The notes beneath the pieces were generated by a model. It was not told the origin of the DNA, did no database searches, and saw only the letters and a list, made by a program, of their open reading frames with translations. From Siphonodentalium dalli (lineage: Eukaryota > Mollusca > Scaphopoda > Gadilida > Siphonodentaliidae): a stretch of DNA of 64,000 nt. The number at the start of each line of letters is the position of its first letter. The first letter of the stretch is position 1. Made by a program: the position numbers and the translations under genes. The stretch lies in assembly GCA_032622095.1 (NCBI GenBank), contig CP136063.1, positions 149,473,379-149,537,378 on the forward strand, given 5' to 3'. Of the stretch, positions 24,858-37,761 are shown in pieces.

Positions 24858-26195
24858 TATACCCTATCAGTTGTGATATGCTATGCGCTGGTACAGCATA
24901 ATCTGGACTGTCCTCTTTAATATATTTAGACACGCATTTTGGTACACACAGTATAAGACTGATAAGGGTACTGAGCATGTTCGGTGCAGACTTTTGCTGC
25001 CACTCCGCGTTAAGATGTCCATGAAATTCCTCCCCGTGTTCTTGGGTGCTAAGTATTTCATCACAACCATTATCTGGCTACTTTTCCAATCAGGAAGGCA
25101 TCAGAATCAAACACGATTATTTCTTATATACTGTGTTATATAGGTAGGGCCCACGTACGCATAACTTTTACCTATGGTAACAGCATTGTCGTTTGTGATG
25201 TATTGGACACGAGAGAATCTAAAATAAAAAAAAAACCTCAGAATACATTTTTAGCTTATTGCATAAATGGCGTTATTTTTAACTTCCGGTTGCCATTCAT
25301 GGGTTATCTGACATTTTTGTGGATAAGTTGTATACCATACAGATCATATGCATATAATGGTTGTCTTTTGAGAGTAACATCAAGTTTATTGCGACAACAC
25401 ACTAGCTACATGTATCTAGAGCTCATTTCATGTCACCAATAATGTACAGGACGTTTTAACACTGTCTCTTTGGTACCTTTTTTTAACCTAATTCTAGAAA
25501 TTACTCGCATACCAGAAACGACTTTATATGGTAGGTTAAAGATTTACGCAAATAAACAATGCAAAAAAAGACCATAATTATGTATTATTTACCCATATTT
25601 TTTTCAATTTTATTCAAAAATAGTAAAAACAAGAAATTATGGCATTGAAATCCATGTAAAAAAGGACGACCGTGAAGTAACGACATGCACTACTCAGACT
25701 ACTATATATGTGTTGACTTATATGAACGTCAAGATTTAATTAACTATCAATATTTCTTATAACCAATTACGTACACGAAGGTGGTTGCTTGTGGAAGGGG
25801 GTGGGGTCTACCTCATAATTATCATATTGCACTCACATCTTTCACCCTTTCGTGGCTCCCCGGGGCAATTTTTTAGACTGGCCCATATGCCCAGCATTCT
25901 CAATTTGGATGAAATATTAGTTGTACTCGCCTCCACAACCCTTAATTAATTGGCCTTGGTTGGAAATTTGGGGTTCTTATGAGTGAGAACTTGGACTCAA
26001 CTTGGGTTTGCCCCCCCCCCCCTCATAATTTAGGTTGTTTGTTTGTTTCAACTCACAACCCAAATCATTAGAATATAAGTAAGGAAGAACATTCAATTTC
26101 CAAGTTCTAACATGTTAGGACTATGTTTGTACCTGTACAAATCCTATAGGACTAGTGATTTTACAGGTTGGGATTTGATCAGTTTGATTACAATT
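24858..26195. other. No gene recognised
   Basis: AT-rich with a poly-C run near 26010-26022. Minus-strand sequence up to about 25070 may be the upstream part of the neighbouring pseudogene. Otherwise nothing supported. Confidence 0.5.
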
Positions 26196-27365
26196 GCACA
26201 TGTATCAAGGGTCAATACTGTGACGCAGATAACGATGAGAAATAAAAACGATTTTTTAACTGCTGTAACGCTTGTATCGCTCTGTATCAAGGGTTACTAC
26301 TGGGACGCAGATAACGATGAGAAATAAAAACGATTTTTTAACTGCTGTAACGGTTGTATCGCTCTGTATCAAAGGTTACTACTGGGACGCAGATAACGAC
26401 GAGAAATAAAAAAGATTTTTTAACTGCTGTAACGCTTGTATCGCTCTGTATCAAGGGTTACTACTGGGACGCAGATAATCACTAGAAATAAAAACGATTT
26501 TTTAACTGCTGTAACGCTTGTATCGCTCTGTATCAAGGGTTACTACTGGGATGCAGATAACGACGAGAAATAAAAACGATTTTTTAACTGCTGTAACGCT
26601 TGTATCGCTCTGTATCAAGGGTTACTACTGGGACGCAGATAATCACTAGAAATAAAAACGATTTTTTAACTGCTGTAACGCTTGTATCGCTCTGTATCAA
26701 GGGTTACTACTGGGACGCATATAATCACTAGAAATAAAAACGATTTTTTAACTGCTGTAACGGTTGTATCGCTCTGTATCAAGGGTTACTACTGGGATGC
26801 AGATAACGACGAGAAATAAAAACGATTTTTTAACTGCTGTAACGCTTGTATCGCTATGTATCAAAGGTTACTACTGGGACGCAGATAACGACGAGAAATA
26901 AAAACGATTTTTTAACTGCTGTAACGCTTGTATCGCTCTGTATCAAGGGTTACTACTGGGACGCAGATAACGATGAGAAATAAAAAAGATTTTTTAACTG
27001 CTGTAACGCTTGTATCGCTCTGTATCAAGTGTTACTACTGGGACGCAGATAATCACTAGAAATAAAAACGATTTTTTAACTGCTGTAACGCTTGTATCGC
27101 TCTGTATCAAGGGTTACTACTGGGACGCAGATAACGATGAGAAATAAAAACGATTTTGTAACTGCTGTAACGCTTGTATCGCTCTGTATCAAGGGTTACT
27201 ATACTGCGACGCAGATAACGATGAGAAATAAAAACGATTTTTTAACTGCTGTAACGCTTGTATCGCTCTGTATCAAGGGTTACTACTGAGACGCAGATAA
27301 CGATGAGAAATAAAAACATATTTTGTCAGCTTCTGTAACGCTTGTCCCGCTCTGTATCAAGGCTT
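26196..27365. repeat. Minisatellite, 82-bp unit, about 14 copies
   Basis: TTGTATCGCTCTGTATCAA recurs every 82 bp (26272, 26354, 26436 and onwards), each followed by GGGTTACTACTGGGACGCAG, ATAACGATGAGAAATAAAAA and CGATTTTTTAACTGCTGTAA. Variants GATAATCACTAG and GATAACGACGAG alternate, showing mixed sub-types. Slightly altered units occur at the right end (27301-27365). Confidence 0.95.
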
Positions 27366-28920
27366 TCTACATGGGACAAAAACATACCCCCTTAACTTTT
27401 TGCTCACGTTTCTTGCCATATCTACAATTGCATGGAGCTACATTTATACCAGCGCCATGCACTATGAAACAACGTCAACCCAACCAAACCTAATGCCAAC
27501 CGTGCCAACATTATGCCTGCTTTGTGTGCTATGTCGCTGTCAAAACGTCAATAACTTTCGCGGGGAAATGCGCGTGCCAATATGACGTCGCTTTGGATAC
27601 AACATATGACATAACCTAACAGTTACGTGCTTTTAATAATTTACTAAACTAAAGAAAAGTGTCTTCACTCCATACCCGCTACTGGGTAAACAAACAACAA
27701 CTAAGAGCATTAAGCTTTAAGTGCTACGCTAGGCGGTCGGACCTACATGTAGATAGCGTTTATTATGAAATAATAAAATCGCTCTGATGAATATATGTGC
27801 GCTATATATTCATGCAGACTATCTCAATATATTTGAAGCGATGAAAATGGATCGAAACTATGCGGATTGAAAAAATATATTATGTATTATAGCGCACATT
27901 CTATCTTGGCTCAACAGAATCAGTCACCCTTCTCAGACTGGGAAGCCTTACAGGAAAAACCAGACCCCTCACTTTATCATTATATCTTTTTTATGTGTTG
28001 CATGGTCTGGAAACCTGTATCCGAAAAATGCTCAATATACCAGTCTCAGGGATAAAAACGTCGGATTCGTTTTCTTAGTCGTCATCCGATGAACAAACAA
28101 GATAGTATCTCACGTTTCTTAAGAAAACCAAACAAACAGGTACAGAAAACTGTGTCCGACCGCGACGACAACTGGCACTAGATTGACCATTCACGCTTTT
28201 AGCGCATACCTGCTCACTCAATGACAATCATACATCACACCAGCGACTGAGTACCAATCACACATATCGATAATCACTGACCAGACAATATTCACGCGAC
28301 AAAGCGTTCTTTACCCATTAACTCTGCATATGCCGTGAAGACAGTAATTTTCCTCTATACTCCGTAACGCGGAAAATATTATTTATTTACTGATATGACA
28401 AACATTTTAGACAATTTACGAGATGAGTCATGAATGTTGTTTTCGCGATGTGGCTAACGACAATTTGCAGCTTTACGTAATGTCCTTCATTTTCCGAATC
28501 GCATAGCAAACTCGAGTCAGCATAAAAAAAATACCGGCAGCTGAATGGTGTATAATATCTTCGGTCGTTTAATGTGAAAGAAAAAAGAAATTCATAGGCT
28601 ATGTTAATTCCTCGGCCATTTGTGTGGGATTGTTCGTCAAGCGTCTACATTGGTCGCCAAATTTGGTAGGGGGTGGGGTATTTTTCTATATTAAAATTTT
28701 GTGCACAAAAGGGGGTAGTTGTGGAAATGTCAATTTATTTCCAGGAATAAGTATGGAGAGGCACCATTTCTTTTTTGACAACTTATGTCCGACATGGAGT
28801 TCTACACGCAAAAGTATTTAAAGTTTGGCTCAGCAGGGTAATGAATCGTCGGGATGGCTTAACCCTAACACTGTCGCCTATGGGAAATATTTAGTTGATT
28901 GTAACCCCTACCTATAGAAT
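27366..28920. other. No gene recognised; one short inverted repeat
   Basis: TGTGCGCTATA near 27797 and TATAGCGCACA near 27886 form a weak hairpin of about 100 bp. No supported reading frame, RNA gene or element otherwise. Confidence 0.45.
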
Positions 28921-29298
28921 AGAATGAATAGAGTTTATTTACCAATAAAGGCCCTCAGTGGGTAAGTTACAAAGTGTTATAAGTATAACAAACATATATA
29001 TAGTATAGGGTGTAACAGCTAGATATAATCAGATACAAACATATAAAGTGACCATGACTGCCTAACTAGTGAGAACTTTTATGCCCTTGCTTTGAAGTAA
29101 GATAATGGTTGTTAGCAAGTAATGTGAATAAAACGAAAAAAAAAAATTAAAAAAAAAAATTTAAACCAAAAGAATGAATGCGACATTTGAGAATGGAGCT
29201 AGCTTTTGTGTTTGTATAAAAAGCTAATCTAGTAGCTATATAGGCCTTGGCTAGGCGTGACGTTGTCCGAGTAGTCGGCAGTCATGGTACTGCATGGG
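28921..29298 (-). repeat. Possible LINE 3'-tail fragment and A-rich stretch
   Basis: On the minus strand, ACTTACCCACTGAGGGCCTT followed by TATTGGTAAATAAACTCTAT resembles the 3' ends of animal non-LTR elements (a GGGCC segment then a TAAATAAA-like tail). A-rich runs lie at 29138-29163 on the plus strand. The family is not identifiable by eye. Confidence 0.4.
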
Positions 29299-29302
29299 TT
29301 AA

Positions 29303-29780
29303 AGGTACTCAATCCGATAAAACTCCTCTCAATTACTATTTCAATGGCTTTGGGGGTCAAAAATATTTGATTCGAGTCGAGGAAGTCACCCATCAAAGCT
29401 CAGATTTGTTAGATATCGATTTTAGAAATCTATTATTTTTCATTATCGGGAATACTTTCTGGCCCAGAACTCAGTCAAAATTGCGTTATTATTACCTCTT
29501 GATTTTAGAGTTATCCATCCTTGTCTGTTTGAATTGTGTTTTGGTGTACACATCTCGCGCAGGTTACGAAACTGACGCAATTATTAGTACTCATCTCGAG
29601 AAACTAACAAATTTCAAAAATTAATATCTAATAACTCTGAGCTTTGTTTGATGGGTTCCTCGACTCGAATCAAATATTTTTTACCCCAAAGCCAAAGAAA
29701 TAGCAATATAAGACCCTCTGATCGGATGGTTGTTGTTGGAATCTGTTGAGATGGGGACCCTCTGTTCGGATTGAGTACCT
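29303..29780 (+). mobile_element. TTAA-flanked miniature transposon, copy 2 (478 bp)
   Basis: AGGTACTCAATCCG start and GGATTGAGTACCT end, with TTAA at 29299-29302 and 29781-29784. It has the same internal sequence as copy 1, including CAAAAATATTTGATTCGAGT on one arm and its imperfect complement on the other. The right arm carries ~30 bp absent from the left arm. Confidence 0.9.
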
Positions 29781-29784
29781 TTAA

Positions 29785-30515
29785 GTGATAAATAAGTAGG
29801 TGACTAGATTCTTGAAACATACTAAATAATGAGAATAAAAGAGATAAGTAATACAGTGTGACAATAAGAAAGGTTAAAGGCACGGATGGCCTTAGTTGTC
29901 GAAAATATTCATATTTGTTCCAAACACCGTAAACAGACAAACATTAAAACGCTTAATAGGCCCATGCCACCCCCGGCCGAAAATACCCCCACATACGAAG
30001 TTTCATCGAAATCGGGTCGGCCGTTTTCGAGTTCATCGCGAACACACACACAGACACACCCCGACAGTGGTACGATTTTCGTTCACATATACCATGACCG
30101 TCGCGTAAACAGCATGACATCATAAAGACTTACTATATCTTACATAAGCAAGAGCCTGATTGTGTTACAGAAGACAGCACAGTGTCACTGGCCAATCACA
30201 CACAAATGATATACACGCTCTTTATTAGTTCCATATCAGGAATTCAGCAACAAAGAACGCTCTTTATGTTTACCATCATAATATAAACAAACACCAGAAA
30301 AGTAATTGTTATGCTTTTGTTTACATAACAATGGTCAAACAAATGACAATAACATACTGTTTATGCGATATTTCTTATTTGTATACGGACAAAGTCTGTC
30401 TACATTTTGATGTTCTTTCTGTTTGTGGCGGTTTTTGATGGGTGGAATATTTTCACAGGATACCCACCGCCAAGGCCAACCGTACCTTTAAGGTAATTCC
30501 ATATTTAAAGTTATG
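29785..30515. other. No gene recognised
   Basis: Includes a GC-richer patch at 29955-30110 (GGCCCATGCCACCCCCGGCC, then ACACACACACAGACACACC) resembling dispersed invertebrate repeats, but no termini were found. Confidence 0.4.
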
Positions 30516-30539
30516 GGTATTTAATGTACAGCCCTGGAT

Positions 30540-32790
30540 TATTGGGATAAAGCAGTTTGTCTAAGTATAAAGCTTTCCTTAATGAAATTGCTAATAATGT
30601 TAAGTGAGTGAATGTTTTCAGTTGACATGAGCCAATGAAATTTTTGCTGGTTACTTAGGTTTGAGGAATGTGTACACTGATAACCTATTTCTTTATATAG
30701 TTGTTTTCTTGAATTCTGATATCTTGAGCATTCTGTCAAAAAATGATATTCATTTTCAATTTTATTCTCATTGCATACTTTACATAATCGTAAGGACCGG
30801 GGTGGTTTTTTGGTTTATGTCTGTCCATCTCTATCCCCAGGTTATGAGCACTAATTCTGAGTTGACACATAGCTTTTCTTGACTCATAGTTATCTAGATT
30901 TAAATATTCTTCTTTTTTAAAGGTACTCAACCCGATAAAACTCCTCTCAATTACTATTTCAATGGCTTCGGGGGTCAAAAATATTTGATTCGAGTCGAGG
31001 AAGTCACCCATCAAAGCTCAGATTTGTTAGATATCGATTTTAGAAATCTATTATTTTTCATTATCGGGAATACTATCTGGCCCAGAACTCAATTAAAATT
31101 GCGTTAAAATTACCACTTGATTTTAGAGTTATTCATCTGTTTTAATAGATTTGGAGTACACATCCAGAGCAGATTACGGCAGTTATTAGTACTCATCTCG
31201 AGAACATAACAAATTTGAAAAATCAATATCTAATAACTCTGAGCTTTGTTTGATGGGTTCCTCGACTCGAATCAAATATCTTTTACCCGCAAAGCCAAAG
31301 AAATAGTAATATAGGACCCTCTGATCGGATTGTTGTTGTTGGAATCTGTTGAGATTGGGGACCCTCTTTACGGGTTGAGTACCTTTAAATGTGTTTTTGT
31401 AAGTGAAATATGAGTCCAGTTTGCCCTCCCCATTTGTAAGATATGAGTCACGAATAGAGTGCCATTCTTTCTTGAACATTTTATACATTTGTTTATCAGT
31501 AATTCTCAGAACTTGCTCGAGTGGGAGATTTAGAATGGCTTGTTCTCTCATTTTTCGGTTTTGTAATATTGAGGTCATGGTAGAATACCATGTGTTGATG
31601 CCCTTTTTATGACCTAACTGTGTTGCCCGAAAAGCCTCTTGTAATAGGGGGTTGGCATTAAGGTGAAGACGATGTAGATATGTAATGAGATATCTGACTA
31701 TTTGAAAATACATTGGGAACCTTCCTAGCTCAGATTGAACTCCTATATTGGGGCTTTTTTTGTTTACTCCCAGAATGAATCTACAGAATCTTATATGCGA
31801 TCGGTCAGCAATGTTGTCCTCATATATTGTACTAAAAGGGTTCGCATTTGTACTAGCTCTTTGAACTGCCTTGTAGTTAGGGTTGCATGTAACCTCCCCA
31901 GACTTCTACTCCATAGGGTAGAATTGGTTTGACGGTGTGATCGAATAGGTGTAACATGGTTTCAGGAGAGGCTCTAGAATTTGACATTATTTTACTTAAT
32001 TTAAAAGATGCCTTAAGGGACCTGTTATAAATATCCTGCCTACCGTGTGTGAACAGACCGCTTGATTGAAAATTAGACCTAGATATTTATATTTTTGGAC
32101 ACACTCAATTATACAATTGTTGTAAATGAAGTTTTGTTGGAGAAGATGGCCACCTTTGTTAAAAATAATAATTTTTGTCTTAGTTGTGTTAAGAGGAAGG
32201 TACCAATCATTGCAATATTGTTCAAGTAATTGAAGCTTCTGTTGTAAGCCAGTTGCAGTATGTGACATAAGAATCAGATCATCTGCATACATTAGGCATT
32301 CAATTTCATTTTCAACTAGTTTTACCTTGTCTTTTGATAATGAGATATATGAAGGTAGGCCATTAACATATAGGTTGAACAGCAAGGGGCTTAATGTGTC
32401 CCCTTGTTTCACACCGATATTTGATGCGAAAGAGTTACTAATACATCCATTTACTTTTACAGATAATTCACCCTTTGAATACATGTTTTTTATTATGTCG
32501 TAGAACTTCCCACTGATATTAGATTTTAAGAGTTTTATGAGTAAGCCCTGATGACTAACGGTATCAAAAGCTTTTCTTAAATCCACAAAACAGCAGAATA
32601 ATGTCCCCCCTTTGTCACGGGTCCGTGTACTTATCTATGAGACTTTTCAGAATGAACATGTGATCTGCTGTTCTGTAACTTTTTCTGAAACCGGCCTGAC
32701 TGTCTGATAACATGTCATGTTGATCGAGGTATTTGGTTAACCGTGTGTTCAAAATCTTGTTAAATGCTTTCCCCAGACAGTATGCAAGTA
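30540..32790 (-). pseudogene. Non-LTR retrotransposon (LINE) reverse transcriptase, 5'-truncated and decayed
   Basis: Reading leftwards: YLDQHDMLSDSQAGFRKSYR (about 32735-32676), DLRKAFDTVSHQGLL, GVKQGDTLSPLLFNLYVNGL, the catalytic YADD at about 32278-32289, then YKYLGLIFN. In shifted frames follow SRASPETMLHLFDHTVKPI, LPYGVEVWGGYMQP, GRFPMYFQIVRYL, and after the inserted element CQLRISAHNLGIE and a C-terminal Cys/His motif LCKVCNENKIENEYHFLTEC. This is the RT and C-terminal region of a non-LTR element; the endonuclease half is absent, and homology begins abruptly at about 32790, the usual 5' truncation. Frameshifts occur near 32605, 32035, 31880 and 30785. A TTAA element (30921-31384) interrupts it. 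Clade not assigned. Confidence 0.88.
30921..31384 (+). mobile_element. TTAA-flanked miniature transposon, copy 3 (464 bp), inside the LINE
   Basis: AGGTACTCAACCCG start, CGGGTTGAGTACCT end, TTAA at 30917-30920 and 31385-31388. The LINE reading continues on both sides (YFTYKNTF before, KEEYLNLDNYESRK after), so the insertion is younger than the LINE copy. Both termini share the same C in ACCCG, unlike copies 1 and 2. Confidence 0.92.
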
Positions 32791-32849
32791 AGTCGTACAG
32801 TTTTATCGACGAGAAAATATTACGTAGTTCCAATTCGCGCCTAGTCACA

Positions 32850-33345
32850 TATCAATGCACACTTTTATCAATCACATTTCGTGAGTGACAAAATCTATAA
32901 TTTCGTTGTAATTGTTGAGAAAATAATAAAATGAACACTGATCTGATATTATTGTACATATTATTTAAACATTTGCAAAGAACAATTAAAAAATATTCGC
33001 CGTGTTTTATTTTTTAACGGACGTGTATTGTTTACACTTGAGGTGTGAGTAGTCATGGTTCCGGCTCCTAAAAATGACAAGTTTTGCGTGATTTTTGTTA
33101 TAGATAATGTCGATTAACCATGAAAATAACAAACCAGGTAAACGTATTCGATTCTAAATGAGCATAATATGTGATTAGATACAACAGCGCCCACTGTACA
33201 AAATGAGAGATGATTATAAGATGCCAGTTATTTCGTTAACTAAACTTAAACTTAAAGCCAAAGGCTTAGTAAAATAAAGCACACTCTGACTCTGCACAGC
33301 CACAGCCCACAGGGCACAGGGAATGGCTCGGGGTTAGGGAACTTG
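32850..33345. other. No gene recognised
   Basis: AT-rich, upstream of the LINE truncation point. Nothing supported. Confidence 0.45.
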
Positions 33346-33351
33346 TTTAAG

Positions 33352-33678
33352 GTTGGCGATTATCGCAATACGATAGGGGAACACTGTGTGCGTAACGTAA
33401 CTATCGCAAGTATAACATACTCTGAAAAATACTTATCGCCAAATTCATCATCATGCTTCAAACATTTTAAACATGTCATCTTCAGCTTCTATTTATTTTA
33501 TTTTTATGAAAATGAATAATAAATGGGGTGATAAATATGTATATAAACGACAAGTCAAATAGTAGCAAATTGGCCATTTTCCCGTGAAACTCAGGACAGG
33601 CAAGCCAGGTACAAAAATTGGTGAAATATGAGTACGAACGTAAAAGTGTTCCCCTATCGTATTGCGATAATTGCCAAC
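33352..33678. mobile_element. Miniature inverted-repeat element, ~34-bp termini
   Basis: GTTGGCGATTATCGCAATAC followed by GATAGGGGAACACT (33352-33385) is matched in reverse complement at 33645-33678 with one mismatch. Total 327 bp without coding potential. No clear target duplication was found, so superfamily is open. Confidence 0.7.
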
Positions 33679-33689
33679 CCTCCCATATA

Positions 33690-34400
33690 AAAATCCCCCT
33701 TGGTGCCACCATGGTAAAACACCACGGTAAAAAAACCGAGATATTTTGGCCACCCATCGTGGTGTCACCATGGTGGTTTACCATGGTTTTACCGTGGTGG
33801 TAATACCGTGGTGGTTTACCGAGGTGTTACCATAAACCACCTTGGTGACACCACGATAGGTGGCCAAAATATCTCGTTTTTTTTACCATGGTTTACCATG
33901 GTGTCACCATGGTGGTATACTTTGGTTTACCGTGGTGTTACCATGGTGGTGTACTGTGGTTTACCGTGGTGTTACTATGGTTTACCGTGGTGTTACCATG
34001 GTGGTATACTGTGGTTTACCGTGGTGTTACCATGATGGTTTACTGAGGTTTACCGTGATGTTACCATGATGGTATACTGTGGTTTACCGTGGTGTTACCA
34101 TGATGGTATACTGTGGTTTACCGTGGTGTTACCATGGTTCACCATGGTGTTACCATGGTGGTATACTGTGGTTTATCGTGGTGTTACCATGATGGTTTAC
34201 CGTGGTGTTACCATGGTGGTATACTGTGGTGTTACCATGGTTGTATACTTTGGTTTACCATGGTGTTACCATGATGGTATACTGTGGTTTACCGTGGTGT
34301 TACCATGGTGGTATACTGTGGTTTACCATGGTGCTATACTTTGGTTTAACGTGGTGGTTTACACTTGTTAACCATGGTAATTTACTGTGGTTAACCATGG
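33690..34400. repeat. Tandem repeat, ~34-bp unit rich in ACCATGGT / ACCGTGGT
   Basis: Unit of the type TGGTTTACCGTGGTGTTACC followed by ATGGTGGTATACTG, about 18 copies, each built from self-complementary ACCATGGT or ACCGTGGT words. Long open frames (W/Y/V-rich) in several phases on both strands are by-products of the repeat. The left edge reads CCCATATAAAAATCCCCCTT, shared with the inverted copy at 38.9-39.35 kb. Confidence 0.9.
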
Positions 34401-34790
34401 CAGTTTACTGCAATATTGTAGAGAACCAAGAATATAGGTACTTAGCGGAGAACCTGCCCAGATACCAAGCATTCGAAATTGCGAAACATGACCGACGGCA
34501 AATTTAACAAAGTGGCATGTTAGATTCCAATGTTGCTATGGCGTTTAAACATTGAATAAAGTACAAAACCACTCCATTGCATAGTGATAATGAAATAATC
34601 CGAATTTTACATGCATTACTTTTATTAGTATAGAACCTTGATCGTGATTTTGTGCTTAAATCAATGTTTAAGTTCTCAATTTCAGGATTCCCTGTTCCCT
34701 GCATGTGGAGTAAAATTGGTCTGAATGTCCAAAAATAATTTCTTAATTTGTGTGCAATAATAGTAGGTAAACATAAATCAAACATCTTGA
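34401..34790. other. No gene recognised
   Basis: Ordinary AT-rich sequence between two tandem repeats; nothing supported. Confidence 0.4.
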
Positions 34791-34799
34791 AACTGGTCT

Positions 34800-36060
34800 G
34801 GATGAAACACCAATCGATCTAGAATAGCTCAATAAATTAAAAAAACTACCTTGCGATAAATCGCAAACCTTTGCGAATCACAAACAACTTTGCAATAAGT
34901 ACTGGTATATGCGATTTAGTGTAAAGCTTTTCGATTGATTACAAAAGGTTTGCGATTAATCGCAATGGTTTGTGATTTATCACAGATATATTTTCATGCA
35001 TTGGCTTGGACCGTATAAACATAAACCGACATCTTCAACAGGTCTGGGTAAACCACCAATCTATAATAGCATGGTTGGGCTAAAATAGACCGATCGTTCT
35101 TTGACAGCCAGCATGCATGTGGGATAAGGCGAGCAAACCTTCGCGATAAATCACAAAACAACTTTGCGAAAAATTACAAACACCTTTGCGATAACTCGCA
35201 AACCTTTACGATAAATCTCAAACATCTTTACGATGACTCTCAGGCTGCATACTGGGTGATTATATTTTGCGATTTATCGCAAACATGTTTGAAATTTGTG
35301 CTAAGAATTTCTTAATTTGTGTGTAAACATTATAAATCAGCCATCTTAAACAGGTCTCCGTGAACAACCTATCAATTTATAATTGAATGGTCGGGCTAAA
35401 ATAGACCGATCAGTCATTCACAGCCAGATGCAAGAATGGTGAGAGGAGCAAAACTTTGCGAAAAATCACAAACACCTTCACGATAACACGCAAACCATTA
35501 CAATAAATCTCAAACATCTTTACGATAAATCTCAGACTACATGTACGTACTGTGTGAATAAATTTTTTGATTTATCGCAAAGATGTTTGAGATTTGTCGC
35601 AAAGGTTTTTTGGCACTAATGGGCTTCTGTGAATATTATAAATCAGACATCTTAAACAGGTCTGAGTGAAAAACCTATCAATCTATGCCCGGTCGGACTA
35701 AAATACAGGTAGACCGATCAGTCATTCACAGCCAGATGCATCAGTGATGAGGGAGCAAACCTTTACGATAAATCACAAACACCTTTGCGATAACACACAA
35801 ACCTTAACGATAAATCTCAAACATCTTTACGATAACTCTCAGACTACGTACTGGGTGATTATATTTTGCGATTTATCGCAAAGATGTTTGAGATTTGTCG
35901 CAAAGGCTTTTCGCCGATAATGGGCTTCTGTGAACATTATAAATCAGACATCTTAAAGAGGTCTGAGTGAACAACCTATCAATCTATAATTGCCCGGACA
36001 TGCTAAAATAGACCGATCGATCATTCACAGCCAGGGGAGCAAATCTTTGCGATAACTCCC
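34800..36060. repeat. Tandem repeat, ~310-bp unit, four copies, dense TTTGCGATAA words
   Basis: AAATAGACCGATCR recurs near 35085, 35400, 35705 (with an insertion) and 36007, preceded each time by ATAAATCAGACATCTTAAA-like text. Each unit has clusters of TTTGCGATAAATC and ATCGCAAA in both orientations, so each can fold on itself. Outer copies are more diverged. Confidence 0.85.
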
Positions 36061-36074
36061 AAACCTTTGTAAAT

Positions 36075-36260
36075 AGTGTGTGATAAGCAAAATACTCAAA
36101 AATTGGGAGACCATTAACTTTGGTTAATTAAAACTGTTGTTTGAAAAATACCTCTATAGCGCTCACTAGTCATCGCTACAAGATGTTGAATGGGTTACCA
36201 GAATTATTATCACTCTCAAAAACATTGCCACGGTGTTCAGTGTTTTGCTTATCATACACT
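36075..36260. mobile_element. 186-bp miniature inverted-repeat element
   Basis: AGTGTGTGATAAGCAAAATA at the left matches the reverse complement of the right end (36239-36260); 22-bp arms with two mismatches. No coding. Target duplication not evident. Confidence 0.6.
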
Positions 36261-37760
36261 TCCAATGCGCTGTATCAGTAAATGAACAAATACTAAGATA
36301 CATGTAACACAAAGAGAGTTTAATGTATTTAATATATGATAAAGTTTGGTAAAGCCATAGTTAATAAATTATTCTCCATTCGCATCTATGCGTCAACAAG
36401 TCAATGGCATTGCCTGATCACCAGAGCCATTTTAATGTAGAATTTCGCTAATATGGTTTCCAGTTATGGATGAGGTTATTTCCTAGCAAAGCGGAAATGG
36501 CCGAATCGCTCAGAATGATATACCACACATGTATATATAGCCAGACAAGTTTTGATATTAAGAACATGAAGCATCTGGACATTGGAATGGTCTACATGTT
36601 CATGTATGTATACAGCTAAGCTCTAATTGACCCGTCCCGAACAACATTGGCCACCGATATTACCAGTAGTTGCGAATGTCGGTCAGTGACCAACTTTGAA
36701 TGTTAATTAAACCGTAAACAGATTATTAATTGAAATATTGTTTTGTGTATAGTTAATATGGTGCATGGCGCTGACGAAAAGCTGGACTGTGTGTTTACAA
36801 GGTGTCCATGTGAAAAATTAGTGCAGAGTACAGTGGTCGCAAAATATTATTAATAAGACTGTATAAGATTATCTGCGGTTGCCACATATCAACCACTTGA
36901 CCATGGTTGAACGGCGGTATGGTATAACCGGTGTCATTAACGCCCTACAACCTTGTTAAAGGGGGATGATCGATTAAGTAGAGCGTAGTTGTAGTACGTT
37001 ACTAAAAGCTTGCGATTGATTCAGTTATAACATGTGTCCCAGAATTGGATCCGTATCTCAGATTATCCACCATTCCATAAATATATCAGAACAAAATCAC
37101 AGCATCACAGGCGTTTCGATCAAAAGAATAGCTGATCGACTCCGTAACTGGGCGACATGGTTCTCAAATCACGTTTCGATGAAAATTGAAGATGATCCAT
37201 CATCCTTTGCACAGGTACCCGCCCTTGTACGTTGTAGCCATCAAACTTGTTAGTGACTCGTCATGACTGATCTGTGACGTCATATATAACTCTGACTAAT
37301 TTCTACAGAATTGGATGTCTCGTAATCATACATGTAGTCACCAGTGTTTGACTGTTGTGAATTAATTGGGCGGTTTATAATGATGTGAAACTTAAGTATC
37401 TTTTGTAATTCACAATACTGTTGTGCATGCAAGATGTGACCACACTGCAGCACTCAATGACTTTTGAACTTGATCTTCTCAGTTCACCGAAAATTGCTGC
37501 TTTCAAATTCAATAATGTTAACGCCCGTTATTTTTTCGGAGGTTATATATCATCTTGTCCCGTCCAAGTACAACCATAATCCACACAGTGCTGACAATAT
37601 TCCAGGTTATTGAGAAGCCAGTTAGGTCCAATTATTTGCTAAAAAACAATCTAAAAGTTAACAAGAAAAGTTTAATCGAACAACAAAACGCACATGGGTC
37701 GTAAACCGGAAGCACAATTTAGGGATCCCACAATTTCGTACTATAAACCTCGTACCATAA
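36261..37760. other. No gene recognised
   Basis: No repeat, element end or credible reading frame that I can support across about 1.5 kb. Confidence 0.4.
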
Positions 37761-37761
37761 T

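Noticed and set aside
33800-34507. Overlapping open frames rich in W, Y, V and P
   Set aside because: By-product of the 34-bp ACCATGGT-type repeat, open in several phases and on both strands.
34800-36060. Replication-origin iterons
   Set aside because: The GCGATAA words sit in ~310-bp eukaryotic tandem units with no plasmid or replication gene nearby.
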